A stretch of DNA of 64,000 nucleotides from Actinomycetota bacterium (lineage in GTDB: Bacteria > Actinomycetota > Acidimicrobiia > Acidimicrobiales > Ilumatobacteraceae): the NCBI GenBank assembly GCA_016870865.1, contig VGAC01000004.1:87108-151107 (forward strand). Direction: 5' to 3'. A program made the position numbers and the translations under genes. Below the pieces are notes generated by a model, which was given only the letters and a program-made list of their open reading frames with translations, made no database searches and had not been told where the DNA came from. Shown here in pieces: positions 7,821 through 17,229 of this stretch (positions within the stretch are counted from its first letter, which is position 1; each line of letters opens with the position of its first letter).

Positions 7821-9605
7821 ATGGACCTTTCCCGCATCAGAAATTTTTCGATCATCGCCCATATCGACCATGGGAAGTCGACGTTGTCCGACCGCATTCT
7901 GGAACTGACCAAGGCGGTCGATGCCCGCGAGATGCGGGCTCAATACCTCGACTCGATGGACCTCGAACGTGAGCGCGGGATCACCATCAAGGCCCAGAAC
8001 GTGCGCGTCGACTGGAAGGGTTCGGTGTTGCACCTCATCGACACCCCGGGCCATGTCGACTTCGGTTACGAGGTCAGCCGTTCGCTCGCCGCCTGCGAGG
8101 GAGTCGTGCTCGTCGTCGACGCAGCGCAGGGCATCGAGGCACAGACGCTGGCGAACTGCTACCTCGCACTCGAGAACGACCTCGAGATCGTTGCGGCACT
8201 CAACAAAATCGACCTGCCAGCCGCGAACCCCGACTACTACGCCGATGAAATCGAGCGTGTTCTGGGAATCCCCGCGGACCAGATCCTGCGCATATCGGCC
8301 AAGACCGGCGAGGGTGTGCCCGACCTGCTCGATGCGATCATCGAGCGAATCCCTGCACCGAAGGGTGACGCCGGCCAGCCACTACAGGCACTCATCTTCG
8401 ACAGCCAGTTCGACCAGTACCGCGGCGTCGTCAGTTCGGTGCGCGTCATGAACGGTGTGCTCGACTCGCGCAGCAAGTTGTTCCTCATGCAGGCCGGCGC
8501 CACGCACGAGGCAATCGAAATTGGTGTGCGACGACCCGTCAACACCCCGGTCGATTCACTCGGGCCGGGCGAGGTGGGTTACCTCATCGCGGGAATCAAG
8601 GATGTCTCCGAAGCACGCAGCGGTGAAACCGTGACGAAGGCCAACCGCCAGGCAGCCGAGCCACTGCCCGGCTATCGCGACCCGAAGCCGATGGTGTTCT
8701 GCGGCTTGTATCCGATCGACGGTGACGACTTCGAGAACCTGCGCGACAGTCTCCAGAAGCTGAAGCTGAACGACGCCTCCATCACATACGAGCCCGAGAG
8801 TTCGGGTGCGCTGGGGTTCGGTTTCCGCTGCGGCTTCCTTGGTCTCTTGCACATGGAGATCGTCAAGGAGCGTCTCGAGCGCGAATTCAACCTTGCGCTC
8901 ATCGCCACGGCCCCATCGGTCGAGTACCGCGTGCACAAGACCAACGGTGAGGTGCAGTTCGTCGACACGCCGATGTCGCTGCCCTCCGCGCAGCAGATCG
9001 ACTTCATCGAAGAACCGTATTTCAAGGTCGGCATCGTCACACCCAAGGACTACACCGGCACGCTCATGGAACTTTGCCAGTCACGTCGTGGCGAGCTGCA
9101 GAAGATCGAGTACCTGTCACCCGAACGGGTCGAACTGATCTACTCGATCCCGCTCGCCGAGGTCGTCGTCGACTTCTTCGACCAGATGAAGAGCCGTTCA
9201 CAGGGGTATGCCAGCCTCGACTACGAGCTCGAGGGCTACCGCGAGTCGAACCTCGTGCGCGTCGACCTGCTGCTCAACGGCCAGGCCGCCGACGCATTCA
9301 GCACCATCGTCCACCGTGATCGTGCCTTCGATTACGGCCGCAGGATGTGCGAGAAGTTGAAGGAATTGATTCCGCGCCAGATGTTCGACATCCCGATCCA
9401 GGCGGCGATAGGCGGCAAGGTGTTGGCCCGCGAAACCGTCAAGGCGAAGCGCAAGGACGTCCTCGCCAAGTGCTACGGCGGCGACATCACGCGCAAGCGC
9501 AAACTCCTCGAGAAGCAAAAAGAGGGCAAGAAGAAGATGAAGTCGATCGGCCGCGTCGAGGTCCCGGGAGACGTCTTCATTTCGGCCCTCAAACTCGACG
9601 ACTGA
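7821..9605 (+). CDS. lepA: Elongation factor 4 (back-translocating GTPase LepA)
   Basis: This 594-residue translational GTPase has the family's usual length. The G1 motif is AHIDHGKST near residue 13, G2 lies in [12 protein letters not shown]3 is DTPGHVDF and G4 is NKIDLP. The central region carries [15 protein letters not shown] and the basic C-terminal domain typical of LepA ([20 protein letters not shown], then [13 protein letters not shown]). LepA remodels stalled or mistranslocated ribosomes and affects 30S assembly. It starts the plus-strand series that continues with an MFS gene only six bases later. Confidence 0.98.
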   Translation: MDLSRIRNFSIIAHIDHGKSTLSDRILELTKAVDAREMRAQYLDSMDLERERGITIKAQNVRVDWKGSVLHLIDTPGHVDFGYEVSRSLAACEGVVLVVDAAQGIEAQTLANCYLALENDLEIVAALNKIDLPAANPDYYADEIERVLGIPADQILRISAKTGEGVPDLLDAIIERIPAPKGDAGQPLQALIFDSQFDQYRGVVSSVRVMNGVLDSRSKLFLMQAGATHEAIEIGVRRPVNTPVDSLGPGEVGYLIAGIKDVSEARSGETVTKANRQAAEPLPGYRDPKPMVFCGLYPIDGDDFENLRDSLQKLKLNDASITYEPESSGALGFGFRCGFLGLLHMEIVKERLEREFNLALIATAPSVEYRVHKTNGEVQFVDTPMSLPSAQQIDFIEEPYFKVGIVTPKDYTGTLMELCQSRRGELQKIEYLSPERVELIYSIPLAEVVVDFFDQMKSRSQGYASLDYELEGYRESNLVRVDLLLNGQAADAFSTIVHRDRAFDYGRRMCEKLKELIPRQMFDIPIQAAIGGKVLARETVKAKRKDVLAKCYGGDITRKRKLLEKQKEGKKKMKSIGRVEVPGDVFISALKLDD

Positions 9606-9611
9606 CCAGCG

Positions 9612-10814
9612 ATGCCCGCCACTTTCCGGTCGCTGCGGAACCGCAACGCCAAGTACTTCTTTGCGGGTGTGCTCGTCAGCAACATCGGCACCTGGATGCA
9701 GTTCACGGCATCCGCGTTCCTGCTGTACCGACTCACGGGCAGGGCCACCGACCTTGGTCTCAACGTCATGTTCCAGTTCCTGCCGATGCTGCTGCTCGGT
9801 GCATGGGCCGGCACCATCGCCGATCGCCACAACAGGCGCCGGATGACGCTGATCACACAGTCGGGCCTGGCCATCCAGTCGATCGTCCTGGGAGTGCTCG
9901 ACCTCACGGGCAACATCAACATAGGTGTCGTCTACGTGCTCAGCCTCGCACTCGGTGTGATCAATGCCTTCGACAATCCGGCTCGGCGCGGCCTTGTCAC
10001 GGAACTGGTCGACGTCGATGACATCGGCAACGCGGTGTCGCTGAACACCGCGGCGATGACCGGCTCGCGCATCCTGGGGCCGGCGCTTGCCGCCACACTC
10101 GTGGGCCCACTGGGAACGGGGTGGTTGTTCGTCATCAATGGCCTGTCGTTCGCGGCGATTCTCCTCGGCATCGTTGCCATGGATGTGTCACTCCTGCGTG
10201 TCGCACCGCCCGCTCCGCGCGGTGGCAGGCCCGTGCGCGAAGCGATTGGGTTCATCCGAAACGACCACGTGCTCCGACCTCTCTTCATCGTGCTGGTGAT
10301 TGTCAGCACGTTCGCGTTCAACTACAGCGTCGTGCTACCCAAGCTGGCCGACGCGCGGTGGGGCAGCGAGAATTCGTTCGGCTGGTTGCTTGCCGTCGTC
10401 AGTGTTGGCAGCCTGATCGGAAGCCTGATGACCGCCGGCCGTGAAACCGTTTCGCTGCGCTGGTTCAACTGGACCGTCTTCGTTCTTGCGGTCAGCAACA
10501 TCGCCCTCGCATGGGCTCCGAACCTCGCGCTGGCATTCGTTTTTGCCGTGCCCCTGGGAATCGGCGGTGCCGGCTTCATAGCGAGTGTGAACGCCATCTC
10601 TCAGGTGATGTCGCCACCGAACATGCGGGGGCGCCTGCTCGCCCTGGGTGCGGTCGCATTCCTTGGTTCGACACCCATCGGTGGTCCGGTGACGGGTTGG
10701 ATCGCCGACCACGTCAGTCCCGAATGGTCACTCGGGTACGGAGGGGTCATCGCACTGCTTTGTTGGGCTTGGATGGCGACGGTGATGAAACGTGGGCCAC
10801 AATCGGTGGCATGA
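9612..10814 (+). CDS. MFS transporter (EntS-like, MFS_3 group)
   Basis: The 400-residue protein has about 12 hydrophobic segments. Its N-terminus (NRNAKYFFAGVLVSNIGTWMQ, then GAWAGTIADRHNRRRMTL) matches the EntS/transmembrane-effector group of the major facilitator superfamily, with the signature DRxxRR in the loop between helices 2 and 3. Members often export siderophores or drugs, but the substrate here is unknown. It starts six bases after lepA and its stop overlaps the photolyase start in an ATGA, so it lies within an operon. A second protein of the same group is encoded at 51936-53195. Confidence 0.87.
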   Translation: MPATFRSLRNRNAKYFFAGVLVSNIGTWMQFTASAFLLYRLTGRATDLGLNVMFQFLPMLLLGAWAGTIADRHNRRRMTLITQSGLAIQSIVLGVLDLTGNINIGVVYVLSLALGVINAFDNPARRGLVTELVDVDDIGNAVSLNTAAMTGSRILGPALAATLVGPLGTGWLFVINGLSFAAILLGIVAMDVSLLRVAPPAPRGGRPVREAIGFIRNDHVLRPLFIVLVIVSTFAFNYSVVLPKLADARWGSENSFGWLLAVVSVGSLIGSLMTAGRETVSLRWFNWTVFVLAVSNIALAWAPNLALAFVFAVPLGIGGAGFIASVNAISQVMSPPNMRGRLLALGAVAFLGSTPIGGPVTGWIADHVSPEWSLGYGGVIALLCWAWMATVMKRGPQSVA

Positions 10815-12169
10815 CGAGCGTCATGTGGTTTCGCCGCGACCTTCGCGGCCATGACAACGAGGCGCTCGCGGCCGCCTGTGCCGACGGACCATGTGTGCCG
10901 CTGTTCGTGCTCGACCCTGTGTTCCTCGAACGAGCAGGCCCAGCACGGCTCTGGTTCTTGTTCGGTGCCCTGGAGTCGTTGAACGACACCCTCGGGGGAA
11001 CGCTCGTCGTGCGTGCGGGCGACCCGGTCGAGGTTGTGCCCGCCGTGGCGCACGAGGCGGCGGCCGAGGCTGTGTACGTCGCCAAGGACTTCGCCCCGTA
11101 CGGTCGGCGTCGCGACATGGCCGTCGCCGCGGTGCTGAAAAAGTCGGGCGTACGTCTGGGCGGTGTCGGCAGTCCGTATGCCGTCGAGCCGGGCTCGGTG
11201 ACCAAGGACGACGGTTCGCCCTACGCGGTCTTCACGCCCTTCTACAAGCGGTGGTCACCCCTTCTCACGCCTCTCGGCGAAAGCGACCCGCTACACAGCC
11301 TGCTCGTGGCTCCCGGAGCGGTTCGGACCCAACCGCTACCGCCACGACCGAAACTCGACGTCGAATTGCCCACGCCCACCGAAACCGCGGCACACGAGCG
11401 CTGGGAATGGTTCGCCGACAATGCACTGAGCGGTTACTACGAAAAGCGCAACACGCCTGGTATCGACGGCACGTCGAAGCTGTCGATGTACCTGCGCTTC
11501 GGTTTGTTGCATCCCAAGCAGTTGATCGCCGATCTCGTCATCGACGGCACGAAAGCCACGAAAGACCACGAACACTTCCGTTCGGAACTGTGTTGGCGCG
11601 AGTTCTATGCAGACGTCTTGTTCCACCAGCCGAACACGGCCTGGGAGAACCTGCAGTCGAAGATGGTGGCGATGCGCGTCGACACCGACGGGCGGGCAAA
11701 GGCCCGCTTCGAGAAGTGGTGCCGGGGAGAAACCGGCTATCCGATCGTGGATGCGGGAATGCGTCAGTTGCTGCGCACGGGGTGGATGCACAATCGCATG
11801 CGCATGATCACCGCAAGTTTTCTCGTGAAGGACCTGCACCTGCCGTGGCAGTGGGGTGCACGCCACTTCATGCGGCACCTTGTCGACGGCGACATCGCCT
11901 CGAACAACCATGGATGGCAGTGGACCGCGGGCACGGGTACCGACGCCGCACCATATTTCCGAATTTTCAACCCGCAGAGTCAGTCCGAGAAGTTCGACCC
12001 GAACGGCACCTACATCCGAGAGTTCGTGCCCGAACTGGCCGACTGTCCAACCAGACAGATCCACTTTCCCGGTGCGGGTGGTTTCGCGGGTTACGCGACG
12101 CCGATGGTCGATCATTCCGTCGAGCGCGAAGAGAGCCTCGCCCGCTACAAGGCGGTGTCCGGCAAGTAG
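10811..12169 (+). CDS. phrB: Deoxyribodipyrimidine photo-lyase
   Basis: The 452-residue enzyme belongs to the class I photolyase/cryptochrome family. The N-terminal antenna domain begins with MWFRRDLRGHDNEAL. The FAD-binding C-terminal half contains SKLSMYLRFGLLHPKQL, FRSELCWREFYADVLFHQP, GETGYPIVDAGMRQL, GWMHNRMRMITASFLVKDL and DGDIASNNHGWQWTAGTGTD, all diagnostic. It repairs cyclobutane pyrimidine dimers in DNA using visible light, which fits an organism living in sunlit water or surfaces. The ATG overlaps the preceding MFS stop by four bases. Confidence 0.95.
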   Translation: MTSVMWFRRDLRGHDNEALAAACADGPCVPLFVLDPVFLERAGPARLWFLFGALESLNDTLGGTLVVRAGDPVEVVPAVAHEAAAEAVYVAKDFAPYGRRRDMAVAAVLKKSGVRLGGVGSPYAVEPGSVTKDDGSPYAVFTPFYKRWSPLLTPLGESDPLHSLLVAPGAVRTQPLPPRPKLDVELPTPTETAAHERWEWFADNALSGYYEKRNTPGIDGTSKLSMYLRFGLLHPKQLIADLVIDGTKATKDHEHFRSELCWREFYADVLFHQPNTAWENLQSKMVAMRVDTDGRAKARFEKWCRGETGYPIVDAGMRQLLRTGWMHNRMRMITASFLVKDLHLPWQWGARHFMRHLVDGDIASNNHGWQWTAGTGTDAAPYFRIFNPQSQSEKFDPNGTYIREFVPELADCPTRQIHFPGAGGFAGYATPMVDHSVEREESLARYKAVSGK

Positions 12170-12182
12170 CCTGACATTCGGC

Positions 12183-13184
12183 ATGTTGGACGAGCGCAAG
12201 ACCGCAATTCTCCGCGCAGTCGTGCAGGAGTACATCGCCACGGGCCAGCCCGTGGGCTCCGCCCACGTAGCGGCCGTCGCGGGCGTCAAGATGTCGCCCG
12301 CGACCGTGCGCAACGACATGGTGATCCTCGAACAAGACGGTTACCTCGCACAACCGCACACATCCGCGGGTCGAATCCCGACCGACAAGGGCTACCGCTT
12401 TTTCGTCGATGCCCTGGAACTCTCCGGCAGGCCGAACAAGGTCACCGCCGAGCGCGTCGGCTCGTTCTTCACCCACGCGACGGGTCGTCTCGAAGAGTTG
12501 TTGCAGCGAACCTCGGGTCTCCTCACCGACATGACCAAGTACGCAGCCCTCGTCGTTGGTTCGAGTGGTCAAGCCGCGACTGTGCGCAGCGTGCAGGTGG
12601 TTCGCCTGTCGCCGCGGATGGCGACCGTCGTTGCGGTGCTGTCCAACGGTGTGGTGCAAAGCGAGTCGTTCGACATAAACGAAACGGTCTCCGACGTCCA
12701 GGTGTCAGCCGCGAGTGCACACCTCAACGCCGCGGCATTCGGACACACCTTCGGGCAGGTGCATCTCGCACCGACCGGTGACGGGGGAGTCGACAAAGTG
12801 TGTACCGAAGCACTCGGTCTCCTGGAACCGCATCAAAGCGATGCGAGTGTGATCGTCGGTGGTGCGGCTGCCATGGCGCAGGCATTCGACGCGGTCGACG
12901 TCGTGCGTTCGGTGCTCACGGCCCTCGAACAGCAGTACGTCGTGGTCTCGTTGATAAAAGACGTGGTTGACCGCGGTCTTACGGTTGCGATCGGCAGTGA
13001 GCACGGCGTCGAACCGCTGTCGGCGTGTTCTGTTGTCCTGGCACCCGTCATCGCCGACGGTGAGAAGTTGGGCACGGTGGGCGTGCTCGGTCCGACCCGC
13101 ATGAACTATCCCCAGGCGCTTGCCACCGTCGAGGCGGTCAGCACTCAACTCGGTCGCCGCCTCAGCGAAGCCGGCCAGGTCTGA
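12183..13184 (+). CDS. hrcA: Heat-inducible transcription repressor HrcA
   Basis: The 333-residue protein starts MLDERKTAILRAVVQEYIAT and contains a winged-helix region (VSPATVRNDM-like KMSPATVRNDMVILEQDGYL) and TSAGRIPTDKGYRFFVD, diagnostic of HrcA. HrcA normally represses chaperone operons by binding CIRCE operators. I found no CIRCE element (TTAGCACTC-N9-GAGTGCTAA) anywhere in this window, so its targets are elsewhere. dnaJ follows 17 bases downstream. A TAGCCT -10 box at 12167-12172 overlaps the phrB stop codon and lies ten bases before the ATG. Confidence 0.96.
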   Translation: MLDERKTAILRAVVQEYIATGQPVGSAHVAAVAGVKMSPATVRNDMVILEQDGYLAQPHTSAGRIPTDKGYRFFVDALELSGRPNKVTAERVGSFFTHATGRLEELLQRTSGLLTDMTKYAALVVGSSGQAATVRSVQVVRLSPRMATVVAVLSNGVVQSESFDINETVSDVQVSAASAHLNAAAFGHTFGQVHLAPTGDGGVDKVCTEALGLLEPHQSDASVIVGGAAAMAQAFDAVDVVRSVLTALEQQYVVVSLIKDVVDRGLTVAIGSEHGVEPLSACSVVLAPVIADGEKLGTVGVLGPTRMNYPQALATVEAVSTQLGRRLSEAGQV

Positions 13185-13201
13185 CCGCCGGAGCCCTGAC
13201 C

Positions 13202-14329
13202 ATGGCCGACTTCTACGAGATCCTTGGTGTGGGGCGTGACGCGTCGGCCGACGAGGTCAAGCGCGCGTACCGTAAACGGGCCCGTGAACTGCATCCCGAC
13301 ACCAAACCCGACGACCCGGGTGCCGAGGAGAAATTCAAGGAACTCAGCCGCGCCTACGAAGTGCTGTCCGACCCGCAGCAGCGTGCGAACTACGACCGCT
13401 TCGGCGAAGCAGGCGTCGGCGCCGCCGGTGCCGGGGACCCCTTCGGTGGCGGGGGACTAGGCGACATATTCGACGCCTTCTTCGGTGGCAACTCGCCGTT
13501 CGGTGGTGGCTTCGGTGGGCGCGGGCCGGCGGGACCGCCACGCGGCCAGGACATCGAAACGATTGCCGACATCACCTTCGAGAACGCGGTGTTCGGCGGC
13601 ACGGTTCCCGTCACGTTGAAGACCGCGCTCAAGTGTGAGGACTGCGGTGGAACGGGTGCCGCTTCGGGCACCAAGCCCGTTAGCTGTGTGGACTGTCAAG
13701 GAACGGGACAGGTTCGTCGGGTGCGTCAGAGTCTGCTCGGCCAGATGGTGACGGCAAGCCCTTGTCAGCGTTGCGGCGGCCTCGGCCAGGTCATTGCCAC
13801 GCCATGCGCGACGTGTCGCGGTGACGGACGCGTTGTCGACACTGCGACGTACCAGATCGACGTTCCCGCCGGCATCGACACCGGCGCAACACTGCGCCTC
13901 ACCGGCCGCGGTGCGGTCGGTCCGCGCGGCGGCGGCGCGGGAGACCTCTATGTGCACGTGCGTGTGGCACCGCACCCGACGCTGCAACGCGACGACTACG
14001 ACCTCATCCATGTTCTGCGGCTCGGCATCGCCCAGGCAGCCCTTGGAACCACGGCAGCCATCGACACGCTCGAAGGCAGCGAAGAACTCAGCGTTCCCGC
14101 CGGAACCCAGCACGGCCAGGAGTTCACCCTGCGGGGCAGGGGCGTGCCGCATCTCAATGCTGGCGGGCGTCGGCGCGGCGACCTGCGCGTCGTCGCGCAG
14201 ATCGACATCCCGACAAAGCTCACCGAGGACGAAGCGAAGTTGTTGCGCCAGTTCGCCGAACTACGCGGTGACGCGGTGTCGGGCCCCGACAAGGGACTGA
14301 AGTCGCGCATCAAGTCGGCGTTTTCGTGA
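13202..14329 (+). CDS. dnaJ: Chaperone DnaJ
   Basis: This 375-residue DnaJ has a J domain with the HPD motif at residues 31-33, a glycine/phenylalanine-rich region (GDPFGGGGLGDIFDAFFGGNSPFGGGFGG in parts), and four zinc-binding repeats (CEDCGGTG, CVDCQGTG, CQRCGGLG and CATCRGDG). Two C-terminal substrate-binding beta domains follow. It is a full-length type I Hsp40 that stimulates the DnaK ATPase. The hrcA-dnaJ-rsmE order is conserved in many actinobacteria. Its stop overlaps the rsmE start in a GTGA. Confidence 0.97.
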   Translation: MADFYEILGVGRDASADEVKRAYRKRARELHPDTKPDDPGAEEKFKELSRAYEVLSDPQQRANYDRFGEAGVGAAGAGDPFGGGGLGDIFDAFFGGNSPFGGGFGGRGPAGPPRGQDIETIADITFENAVFGGTVPVTLKTALKCEDCGGTGAASGTKPVSCVDCQGTGQVRRVRQSLLGQMVTASPCQRCGGLGQVIATPCATCRGDGRVVDTATYQIDVPAGIDTGATLRLTGRGAVGPRGGGAGDLYVHVRVAPHPTLQRDDYDLIHVLRLGIAQAALGTTAAIDTLEGSEELSVPAGTQHGQEFTLRGRGVPHLNAGGRRRGDLRVVAQIDIPTKLTEDEAKLLRQFAELRGDAVSGPDKGLKSRIKSAFS

Positions 14330-14994
14330 ATCCGGTTCTGCGCGGTTCGGCGGCACACGTCATCGTCGAGGATCTCGACTTGCCCCGCCTCGAGGCACCC
14401 GATGCACACCATCTCTTCCGCGTGTTGCGCCTGCATGACGGCGCAGTCGTCACCGCCACGAACGGCCGTGGATCGTGGCGCGAATGCCGGGCGCGCGGGC
14501 GCGAGGAGATCGAACCCGCGGGCGACATCAGGCACGAATCCGCCCCACCGCTTCCCCTCGGTGTGGCATTCGTTCCGGTGAAGGCAGAGAAGCCCGAAAA
14601 CACCATTCGCCAATTGGTCGAGGTTGGAGTCGACGAAATCTTCGTCGTCGCACCGACCAAGCGCGCCGTTGCCGGTGCACGCGACCGTCTCAACGACCGC
14701 GCGGGCCGCATCGTCCGCGAGGCCTGCATGCAGAGTCGACGCGTTTTCCTGCCCGCCGTACATCTGGGGATTCCGCTCGTCGACGTCGTCGCTTTGTCGG
14801 GCGCCGCGGTCGCCGACCCCGATGGCATCCCGCCGTCCGCAGCGAACCGGCTGGTGATCGTGGGTCCCGAGGGTGGTTTCGACGACGGTGAAATCCCGAC
14901 GTCGGTCGCCCGCGTCAACATCGGCCCCGCAATTCTGCGTGCCCAAACTGCGGCGTTGGTAGCGGGCGCACGCCTCGTTGGTCTCCACAAATGA
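14326..14994 (+). CDS. rsmE: 16S rRNA (uracil1498-N3)-methyltransferase
   Basis: The 222-residue protein is a SPOUT-class methyltransferase. The N-terminal part (DAHHLFRVLRLHDGAVVTATNGRG) is PUA-like. The knot region ends LVIVGPEGGFDDGEIP and GPAILRAQTAALVAGARL, the S-adenosylmethionine-binding trefoil knot characteristic of RsmE, which methylates U1498 in helix 44 of 16S rRNA. The start is a GTG overlapping the dnaJ stop. The BldD-like gene starts 12 bases after its stop. Confidence 0.95.
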   Translation: MNPVLRGSAAHVIVEDLDLPRLEAPDAHHLFRVLRLHDGAVVTATNGRGSWRECRARGREEIEPAGDIRHESAPPLPLGVAFVPVKAEKPENTIRQLVEVGVDEIFVVAPTKRAVAGARDRLNDRAGRIVREACMQSRRVFLPAVHLGIPLVDVVALSGAAVADPDGIPPSAANRLVIVGPEGGFDDGEIPTSVARVNIGPAILRAQTAALVAGARLVGLHK

Positions 14995-15006
14995 CGGTGG
15001 GTTCTC

Positions 15007-15519
15007 ATGGCTGAGGGTGACTTCGACGAATCCCCGTACTCGCGTCTCGTGGGTGAGCGGCTGCGCGCGATCCGGCGCCAGAAGAAGCTGTCGCTCAACG
15101 AAGTCGAAGCGCGGACCAACGACGAATTCCGCGCGTCGGTGCTCGGTGCGTACGAACGTGGCGAACGAGTCATCTCCGTGCCACGCCTCGAGCGCCTGGC
15201 GCGCTTCTACGGGGTCTCCGTGGACCAGTTGCTGCCACGCGATCCGCTCGCGGTCGAAGGCAACCAGCCCGGTGCCACGGGTCCGACGAAGATCCGCATC
15301 GACGTGGCGAAACTTGCGGCGCACCCCGAGGAAAAGTTCCGCATGCTCGAGCGTTTCCTGCGGATGATCCAGGTGCAACGCCAGGACTTCAACGGCAAGG
15401 TCATCACCGTGCGGGCCCACGACACGAGGGCAATTGCCGTCATGCTCGACGTCCCCGTCGACGAAGTCGCCGCCGAGCTTGCAGGGCTCGGTCTCATCTT
15501 CGTGCCCCCCACAGCATGA
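15007..15519 (+). CDS. BldD-like XRE family regulator with c-di-GMP signature
   Basis: The 170-residue protein has an N-terminal helix-turn-helix of the XRE type (residues 11-75: LRAIRRQKKLSLNEVE, GAYERGERVISVPRLERLARFYGVSVDQLLP), very like Streptomyces BldD. The C-terminal domain (about 95-170) contains Arg125-x-Asp127, eight residues, then Arg136-x-x-Asp139. This matches exactly the RxD-x8-RxxD motif reported for BldD binding of tetrameric cyclic di-GMP. In Streptomyces, BldD with c-di-GMP represses sporulation genes; its role in this organism is unknown. The gene sits inside a translation/chaperone operon: rsmE is 12 bases upstream and hemW overlaps by four bases. Confidence 0.9.
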   Translation: MAEGDFDESPYSRLVGERLRAIRRQKKLSLNEVEARTNDEFRASVLGAYERGERVISVPRLERLARFYGVSVDQLLPRDPLAVEGNQPGATGPTKIRIDVAKLAAHPEEKFRMLERFLRMIQVQRQDFNGKVITVRAHDTRAIAVMLDVPVDEVAAELAGLGLIFVPPTA

Positions 15520-16613
15520 AGACACCACCACCCGCCGGATTCGGTGTCTACATCCACGTGCCGTTCTGCGCGCGCAAGTGTGACTATTGCGCCTTTGCGA
15601 CCTGGGACGACAAGGCGGGCCAGATCGACGCCTACATGACGGCACTGGTCGCCGAGGTGCGGCGTGCAACCGACGCGGGGATGCCGCTCGCCGAGACCGT
15701 TTTCGTCGGCGGGGGAACGCCGTCGCTCGTTCCGGGTGACGCTCTCGCCCGGGTCATCACAGCCGTACGGAGATCGCCCGACGCAGAGGTGACGGTCGAG
15801 TGCAACCCCGACAACGTCACCGAATCGTTGCTGCGCACTTACCGCGACGCCGGCGTGAACCGCATCAGTCTCGGTGTCCAGTCGATGGTTCCCCGCGTGC
15901 TCGCCGCGCTCGGTCGCCAACACAACCCCGACAACGTCGTGGCCGCGGTCGATGCGATTCGCGGCGTGGGAATCCCCACGTTCAATCTCGATCTCATCTA
16001 CGGCGCTCACGGCGAAACACCCCACGATTGGCAGACGACCCTGCACCGTGCACTTGCATTGTCACCACCACACGTGTCTGCATACGCGCTCACCGTCGAA
16101 GCGGGAACACCCCTCGCCGCCGACGACGCGCGCCACCCCGACGACGACGACCAGGCCGACAAGTACCCGATGGCCGACGCGGCCTTCGAAGACGCGGGTC
16201 TTGCCAACTACGAGATCTCGAACTGGGCCGTGCCCGGTCACGAGAGCCGGCACAACAGGCTGTACTGGACACAGGCCGACTACCGCGGCTTCGGGTGTGC
16301 CGCACATTCGCACGCTGCGGGTCGTCGTTGGTGGAACGTTCGTACACCCGAGCGCTACGTCGACCTCGTCAACACCGGCCGGTCGACGCAGGCCGCGTTC
16401 GAAGAACTCACGACCCAGCAGATTGCCGCCGAGCGCCTGCAATTGACGATCCGCTGCCGCCAAGGCGCTGCGCTGGCAGACATCGCGCCCGACAAACACA
16501 ATGAGATCGACGAAATGGCCGCCGGTGGACTCTTGGCGGTCGTCGACGACCGGGTCGTGCTGACGCCGCGGGGGAGACTGCTCGCCAATGCGGTTACTCT
16601 TCGCCTGACATGA
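15516..16613 (+). CDS. hemW: Radical SAM heme chaperone HemW
   Basis: The 365-residue protein is a radical S-adenosylmethionine enzyme of the HemN/HemW group. The cluster motif is CARKCDYCAF (Cys-x3-Cys-x2-Cys) in VYIHVPFCARKCDYC, followed by FVGGGTPSLV and VTVECNPDNVT, then ISLGVQSM. HemW proteins bind heme and deliver it to respiratory enzymes rather than oxidising coproporphyrinogen. Residues of the HemN-specific trip-wire region are not evident. The start ATG overlaps the BldD-like gene stop (ATGA), and its own stop overlaps the next gene, so all three are probably co-translated. Confidence 0.92.
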   Translation: MKTPPPAGFGVYIHVPFCARKCDYCAFATWDDKAGQIDAYMTALVAEVRRATDAGMPLAETVFVGGGTPSLVPGDALARVITAVRRSPDAEVTVECNPDNVTESLLRTYRDAGVNRISLGVQSMVPRVLAALGRQHNPDNVVAAVDAIRGVGIPTFNLDLIYGAHGETPHDWQTTLHRALALSPPHVSAYALTVEAGTPLAADDARHPDDDDQADKYPMADAAFEDAGLANYEISNWAVPGHESRHNRLYWTQADYRGFGCAAHSHAAGRRWWNVRTPERYVDLVNTGRSTQAAFEELTTQQIAAERLQLTIRCRQGAALADIAPDKHNEIDEMAAGGLLAVVDDRVVLTPRGRLLANAVTLRLT

Positions 16614-17074
16614 CGAACGCGATCTATCTCGTGCGCCACGCCAAGGCCGGCAGTCGCGCGGCGTGGGGAGAGGATGACGCGCTGCGACCCCTCGTCGACG
16701 AGGGCAGGCAACAGGCTTGTCTCGTCGCGGCGCGTCTCGCGCCGTTGCATCCACCGCGTCTGGTGTCGAGTCCGTTTCTACGCTGCCGCCAAACGCTCGA
16801 ACCACTCGCGGAGATGACATCCCTCGCGGTCGAGAGCGTCGATGCCCTGCGCGAGGGGGTCGACACCGACACCGCCCTCACGTTTCTCGAGGCTCTGGCG
16901 GACGGCGCGGTGGCATGCAGCCACGGCGACGTCATCCCCGCGGTCTTGAAGCGCCTCGAATGGTACGGCCTCGACATCGTCGACTGGCCCGACACACGCA
17001 AGGGCTCGGTCTGTCGTCTCGAGCGACTCGAAGGCCGCTTCGTGCGCGCCCATTTCTCCGCGCCGCCCCGCTGA
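16610..17074 (+). CDS. Histidine phosphatase family protein (SixA-like)
   Basis: The 154-residue protein has the phosphohistidine motif LVRHAKAG near residue 8 and a second conserved histidine in VACSHGDVIPAVL. Its small size and RHAKA signature match the SixA subgroup of the histidine phosphatase superfamily. SixA of E. coli dephosphorylates phosphohistidine proteins; actinobacterial homologues often have unknown targets. It is the last gene of the hrcA-to-hemW series, overlapping hemW by four bases, and is followed by tRNA-Val. Confidence 0.87.
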   Translation: MTNAIYLVRHAKAGSRAAWGEDDALRPLVDEGRQQACLVAARLAPLHPPRLVSSPFLRCRQTLEPLAEMTSLAVESVDALREGVDTDTALTFLEALADGAVACSHGDVIPAVLKRLEWYGLDIVDWPDTRKGSVCRLERLEGRFVRAHFSAPPR

Positions 17075-17113
17075 ACTTTCTCGACCTCCGCTATGCTCCG
17101 CATTGCCTTTTCA

Positions 17114-17187
17114 GGGCGCGTAGCTCAGTTGGTTAGAGCGCTACCATGACACGGTAGAGGTCCCGGGTTCGAGTCCCGTCGTGCCCA
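17114..17187 (+). tRNA. tRNA-Val (GAC)
   Basis: The cloverleaf can be drawn fully: acceptor 17114-17120 with 17180-17186 (one G-T pair), D stem 17123-17126 with 17136-17139, anticodon stem 17141-17145 with 17153-17157, anticodon GAC at 17148-17150, T loop TTCGAGT at 17168-17174, and discriminator A at 17187. The outer T-stem pair is mismatched (C-T). The CCA end is not encoded. A possible -10 box, TATGCT, lies at 17092-17097. Confidence 0.95.
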
Positions 17188-17229
17188 CAAAACGCGGTTG
17201 GGGAATCGCGTATGACTGGGGGAAACACC

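Noticed and set aside
12100..13210. CIRCE operator expected near hrcA/dnaJ
   Set aside because: I looked for TTAGCACTC with an inverted GAGTGCTAA in both orientations around hrcA and dnaJ and elsewhere in the window and found none.
13996..15669. A 557-codon minus-strand frame crossing dnaJ, rsmE, bldD-like and hemW
   Set aside because: It runs opposite four firmly identified genes and shows no domain. It arises from codon bias in a run of GC-rich plus-strand genes.
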